The notes under the pieces are model-generated. The model made no database searches and was not told where the DNA came from. It saw nothing but the letters and a program-made list of their open reading frames with translations. The position numbers and the translations under genes are program-made. This document shows positions 59,343 to 64,000 of a stretch of DNA of 64,000 nucleotides, in pieces (the first letter of the stretch is position 1; each line of letters starts with the position of its first letter). The stretch is from Mortierella alpina. Its lineage: Eukaryota > Mortierellomycota > Mortierellomycetes > Mortierellales > Mortierellaceae. The stretch is from NCBI GenBank assembly GCA_029449245.1, contig JANATF010000004.1:496001-560000 (forward strand), given 5' to 3'.

Positions 59343-61347
59343 TTAGATACGAACCCGTTTAGTGGTGGTGGGGCTGGCCGAAGCCGATCTCGAACTCGAC
59401 CTCGACCTCGACCTCGACCTGGACCTGGACCTGGACCTCGAGGGTGACCCCGCTTTAGACCTTCGCCTGGAAGTCGATTCGGACCGTGAACCCTCCGACT
59501 CCTCCCTCTCGGCCGCAGAACTGGGTGAGCCACCGTCCGATACACCCGCTTTATGTTTCTGCAGCAGTGCTTTGACCCTTTGAAGGCGGTCCTGTCTCTG
59601 TTGCTCTCCCGCTGATGACTCTCCTTGCTCTTGATCTTCCATCATTGAAACACTACCTGAGATTGATTCACTCAAGAAAGCATCACTTCGGCCACTCTGA
59701 TCCCTCTTCAAGTTGCGATCCTCATCTCTTTTGCGGATATAATAGCGATGCCACGGATGATCGGACTTCAAGAAGCCGAACCTGGGGTCACATAGTGATA
59801 ACATCTTTTCCTCGAATGCTAGAGTACCCTCATGTGCATTGAGAAGCTCTACCGTTGCCTCAAGGACCGCTTTCACGTCCACATGTATTGCACTAAAGAA
59901 TATGGATGATTGAAAAGGCAGTCTAATGAGAAAAACAGAGTCTTCAGACACTAACAAAAATATCAAACTGAAAGCTTGCTTACATTGATTGCCTGTCATC
60001 CGGCTTGATATCATTCGCGGTCCTCTTGGCTTCTTCATCCTGTTCTGCCTTTGCCTCATCAGCTTCTCGTTGCCTAGCCTCCTCAGCAGACTCGTACAAC
60101 CCTGTTTGCATTAGCCACCGGACATGCTTATAGAACTGAAAGAGCTGGTGTCTGCGGCTCATGAAAGCAAAGTTCGGGTTGGTGGCCTGCTTGGCTTGCA
60201 GGATGATCTCCATCGTGGGCTCGGAGCTATTGTTGACGAATTTGGCTGTTCTTTCGATGAGGGCAAGTGTTTTCTCGCTATCCGGCTTCAAAAAGAAATG
60301 GTGTCAGCGACTCCTGTATAGTGAAAATACCGAGAACTATCAATCGTCTGTGAGGTGATGTGACATACCACTGCCATGCCCTCTGGAACATCGAAATGCA
60401 GTCGATATGTTGGTTCTTGAGCATTTACGTGGCGATGCTCGCCGTATTCGTAATGAACGCCTTTATAACCGTATTCCTTATCCTCACGCTTCCTCTCCAA
60501 GTGCTCCTTGCGCTCATCCTCGTCCATGTCGAACAGAAGCTCCTCATCCGAGTCTAGGTCTTCAAAACGTTCCTGTTGAAGATCCGCCCATTCTGAAAGA
60601 AGTTGAGTGTCATAAAAGTCGCGCGAGTCCGAGAATAGCCGGTGATCGTCCAGCAGATTCCTGACATCGTATCTAAAAGGTCAGGCAAGTGCAACGGTGG
60701 GTTAAGACAGCATGCTGACATGTTTCCAGTGGCATGATCATATACCTGCAAGGGATGTTATATTCATGGCCAGAGCATGGCCCAGTCCAGTTCGGCGCTG
60801 TCTGCTCCATTCATACAAGGATGTCGTAGTCAATACCTCAATGTCCGATCACCAGAGTAAACGGCGCGTGAGCGGCTGCTTGGGAAGTGTCCTTGTAGCC
60901 AGCATTGAGCGCCTCAGCGACCCATGATAAGCATCCAAGGTGCAAAACCCCACAAGCGAGCCTCAATGCGTCCCAGCCGCTATAATGAGCTCCCGTTCAA
61001 TTTCATCGTCCAGAGGGATGAAAAAACGGGCAGGATTTCTTTCATTACCTGTCGAGCCATAGTGCATTTTCGTCGGCTGGATCCTGGCCCTGCCATGTGA
61101 TCAGCAGCTGTCCTTGCTCAATGGCTTCAGCAACGCCGTCATTGCCGAACAAGAAACTTTCATAGCCAAATGCGATGATGTCTTCGTGGGATGGTCTGGC
61201 TCTGTGGTTTCTTGCCGCTGAGGCTGAGGAGGAAGGCTGGTTGCGACGGGAATCTAGGTCCGGGTCGTTCCACATTGCTGGCTGGGTCCACGAGCGTAGG
61301 GCAGTGATGTGACGGAGCAAAAATGGGTCATTGACTGCACTGGACAT
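59343..61347 (-). CDS. SWAP (Surp) domain splicing regulator, SFSWAP-like
   Basis: Orthologs regulate alternative splicing in the nucleus. Four exons on the reverse strand: 61347-61049, 60672-60369, 60285-59984 and 59892-59343, giving 484 residues. The N-terminal DRY/EERY-type domain is seen from the AFGYESFLF region through D99-R-Y-D to RKREDKEYGYKGVHYEYG. The first Surp module (about 205-255) has ALIERTAKFV and NPNFAFM. The second lies at about 303-355 and has CDPRFGFLKSDHPWHRYYI. The C terminus is an RS tail of alternating Arg and Ser, the splicing-factor hallmark. The start was set at MSSAV (61347), since there is no earlier in-frame ATG. Confidence 0.92.
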
Positions 61348-62490
61348 CTTGAGGCAGTTGGGCAAATGATGTGTGGCTTGCCGCGAGCGAGATCGTGGGC
61401 GTGGGTCCCGTCAGCCAATTAGAGTTCATGTCCTATGCGGCTCCAGGAACGAACGGCCATAGTTGTCGCGACGTACTCTTGATCAAAGAATACATCTTTC
61501 TATACCTGTATCTCGTTCCTGTGGTTCCTGCGCCCTCACTCTTCACTTCACACAGTACAACTGCACGTTTGTCCCATGTTTATATTGGATATGGTTTCGA
61601 TCAAGCGGGATTGACGCGTCATTTGATCGGGCCCCGCGCAGAGCGTTTGAGCGCAAAAAGGAGGAGAATTCAGGTTATGTGAACGTGTCTACATTTACCT
61701 ATAAACTACTGGGGTCGGTGGATCACGACAAGAAAGGGTGCTGTAGCATGGGGCACGATAGAAGAAGAGAGGGTGGATGGCGATGCGGCAGCATTGTCGT
61801 TGCCATGCTGTTGGTGTTACTGGGCAATGGGCGGAAGCGTGGCCAGGGAGGGACAGGTCGACCAGATATGTTGCTGCAAATGATCGATTGTGGCGAGCTG
61901 TCATAGCATTCTGCTGTATTTATATACGCCATGAGTTCGGTCCGATTGACTCTTTTTCCTCTTTGCCTCTGCCTCTGCCTCCGCCAGCTCTCCATGTCGT
62001 CTTCACATCGCTGCATTCTGCCTTCTGCCTGATCTCGATTCTCCTCATCCAATCTTCGCTCCTTCTCCACTCTCCCTTGCACATTCTCATTGCCAGGGCA
62101 TTGCCAGGCTCGTCTTCTGTCTCCAGCCCCAATCAAAGCGTCCCAGCTCACTCAAGAGCTTACGTCCTTGTTCGCCTGCTGCCGGTTCTAATCCACACGC
62201 TTCTTTGCCCTTTCCTTTTCCCTTTCCCATTCCACTTTAAACCTTGAAGTTTCGCTTTGTTCTTTGGACCGCGGCAATTGCAACTCGCCAACCAAGAAGA
62301 GAACGCAACTGCAACTCGCCAGCCAAGAAGAGTGCACGTCATTGCACGACCCCCTTCTATCTCCAACTCTTTACCTCAACTCTTGCAACGCAACACGGAG
62401 GCACCTACACGTATACAGCTTCACAAACACAAAAGCACACAGATCCGAAACGCTCCTACGCGTACACAGTAGACTTATCGCTAGCCAAAT
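61348..62490. other. Divergent intergenic region, SWAP gene and ABCG gene
   Basis: A TATA-like TTTATATA at about 61918-61925 precedes a CT-rich leader on the forward strand, probably of the ABC transporter gene. A direct duplication of AACTCGCCAACCAAGAAGAG-like words lies at about 62283-62330. No gene is supported. Confidence 0.5.
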
Positions 62491-64000
62491 ATGGATGCCG
62501 AGAAGCTAGAGCCAAGTGGCTCTGTGGATGCAGGCAAGGGGATCGAACTCACCCTACGGAACCTCTCCCTCTCTGTGATCCCTCCACCTACTCTGCTCAC
62601 CCGCGTCGCCCGCAGACTACACCTTGCCTCCAGCTCCAGCCAGTCCCGAAGCAGTGACGATCCCAGCAGCGATCCCGCCACCCTTGACACCCTCGATCAT
62701 GACGAGGCTCACCCTGCTGGTGGATCTGCTTCGCCCACAAAGGCAGATCGGGACCTCAGGAATGTTGGTATTAACATTTTCCGTAAGGTAGACCTGACCG
62801 TTAAGCCAGGGCAAGGTATGAATTCTTTTTGTGTCTAAACCAAGATTCGCCAACGTCCGTCCTTCAAAGCTTGACCCTTTACGTTCATTCCCCTTTGTTA
62901 TCTTGCGTTGATCTACTTACGATTCCCACATCTCTCTCCGTGGTAGTTTGCATCATCCTTGGTGGATCAGGATCTGGAAAGACCACGCTCCTGAATACGA
63001 TCGCCGGACGGATGAACGGCCCAGAGGTGCTGATGTCGGGTAGCATCAAGTGCAACGGAGTCAAGGCAAAAAAGTACTGGAACGATGGTAGTGTCGGCTA
63101 CTTGCAGCAAAACGACTTCTTGATGCCTTTCCTCACGTAAGTCCCATCCCATCCAACATACGGTTGTCCAGTTACATGTCGCTCTAAGGCTCTGACTAAG
63201 CAGAAAATGGGATCTGAACGACCAATGTTTACTCTTACTTTTACATCAGTGTCCGTGAGACACTTACGTATGCCGCCCATCTTCGCTTGCCAAGAGCCAT
63301 GACCACGCAAAAAAAACTGGAGCTGGTCGAGTTAGTCTTGCTGGAGTTGGGTCTAAAGGAGTGCGCCGAGACTAGGGTTGGGGACCCTGGTGGAGGAGAG
63401 AGTGGCAGCGGAGGAATTCGGGGCATCAGCGGAGGAGAGCGACGTCGCGTGTCTGCGGGTGTCCAGTTGCTGACCAACCCAAAGATGTTGCTCTGCGACG
63501 AAGTGACTTCAGGTATGAGACCCAGCTTCGTTTACCATTTTATTACCAATGATACCAAAGGGAGCCCCGTTTATCTAACCGTGGGCGTCATGTAGGACTC
63601 GATGCGTTTTCTTCTTATGAGGTCATGAAGTCGCTCACAAAATTGGCAAAGTCCTCTCAGAAGACCATTGTCATCTCCATCCACCAGCCGCGATCAGAGA
63701 TCTTCAAGCTGCTATCAGAGTCAGATGGTCAGATGGTTCTACTTTCCAGAGGTGATGTCGTCTACAGTGGTCCGGTTCGATCGGTCCTACCCTGGATTGA
63801 ATCCACCGGCGTCGCTGCTTGTCCGTCAGGTGTCAATCCCTTTGACTACCTGCTCGACCTTAGCATGATCGACTTTGCGAGCGAGGCCATCGAAAAGACC
63901 ACAGCCGTCCGACGCGATCTTCTTGTCCAGACTTGGGCAGAGAGGGCTCAAAGTGCTGTCATGAGGAATTCACCCTCTGATCTCTCCACACTGACCAGCA
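62491..64000 (+). CDS. ABCG (White/PDR-like) half-transporter, 5' part
   Basis: An ATP-driven membrane exporter subunit; substrate not predictable. Exons seen: 62491-62815, 62947-63136, 63250-63512 and 63596 to the window edge, about 394 codons so far. The nucleotide-binding domain leads: Walker A GGSGSGKTT (114-122), Q-loop LQQND, signature ISGGERRRVS, Walker B MLLCDEVTSG, and H-loop ISIHQPR, followed by the ABCG-typical GVNPFDYLLDL. Membrane segments must lie beyond the window. The NBD-first order identifies subfamily G. The first 105 residues are a variable polar extension. Confidence 0.92.

Overview
This is an intron-rich fungal nuclear sequence. The lineage is inferred, not proven: short GT-AG introns, pyrimidine-rich 5' leaders, compact gene spacing and ortholog flavour suggest an early-diverging filamentous fungus (Mucoromycota/Mortierellomycota type). 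Thirteen protein genes and two tRNA genes are supported. Exon models were built by hand from splice sites, phase and family conservation.

Layout. 1-924 (-) is the N-terminal part of a low-complexity, regulator-like protein with a long leader and a TATA box at 2127; about 4 kb of nearly empty DNA follows. Glutathione synthetase (6320-8737, -) and methylenetetrahydrofolate reductase (9164-11735, +) diverge from one 426 bp region. An Fhit/Aph1-type HIT hydrolase (11860-12865, +) has a 5-nt microexon. A GCN4/CPC1-like bZIP factor (15287-16939, +) carries two upstream ORFs in its leader. A TBC Rab-GAP (18069-23014, +) and a 1994-residue Nup214/Nup159-type FG nucleoporin (23493-30378, +) follow. 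IMP4 (30573-31806, -) and TSR3 (32020-33664, +), both for 40S biogenesis, are divergent. A DUF1749 alpha/beta hydrolase (33743-34824, -) and a HUL5/UBE3C-type HECT ubiquitin ligase (35154-39810, +) are divergent across a C30 tract.

The outstanding region is about 40.2-51.4 kb. It is an 11-kb imperfect palindrome: two arms of about 5.2 kb in inverted orientation, each with a tandem array of about 575 bp units (four on the left, five on the right) bordered by inverted units of about 260 bp, around a core of about 0.6 kb. It holds no convincing gene. It lies exactly between two convergent tRNA genes, Ala(AGC) and Asp(GTC). The layout recalls fission-yeast or Candida tropicalis inverted-repeat centromeres; a giant foldback element is the main alternative. 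Smaller insertions in the arms can be dated relative to the duplication because the other copies supply the empty sites.

On the right are an M1 aminopeptidase with an in-frame 11-unit peptide repeat (51918-55557, -), an unrecognised 479-residue protein (56131-57570, -), a SWAP/SFSWAP-type splicing regulator with an RS tail (59343-61347, -), and the start of an ABCG half-transporter running off the window (62491-64000, +).
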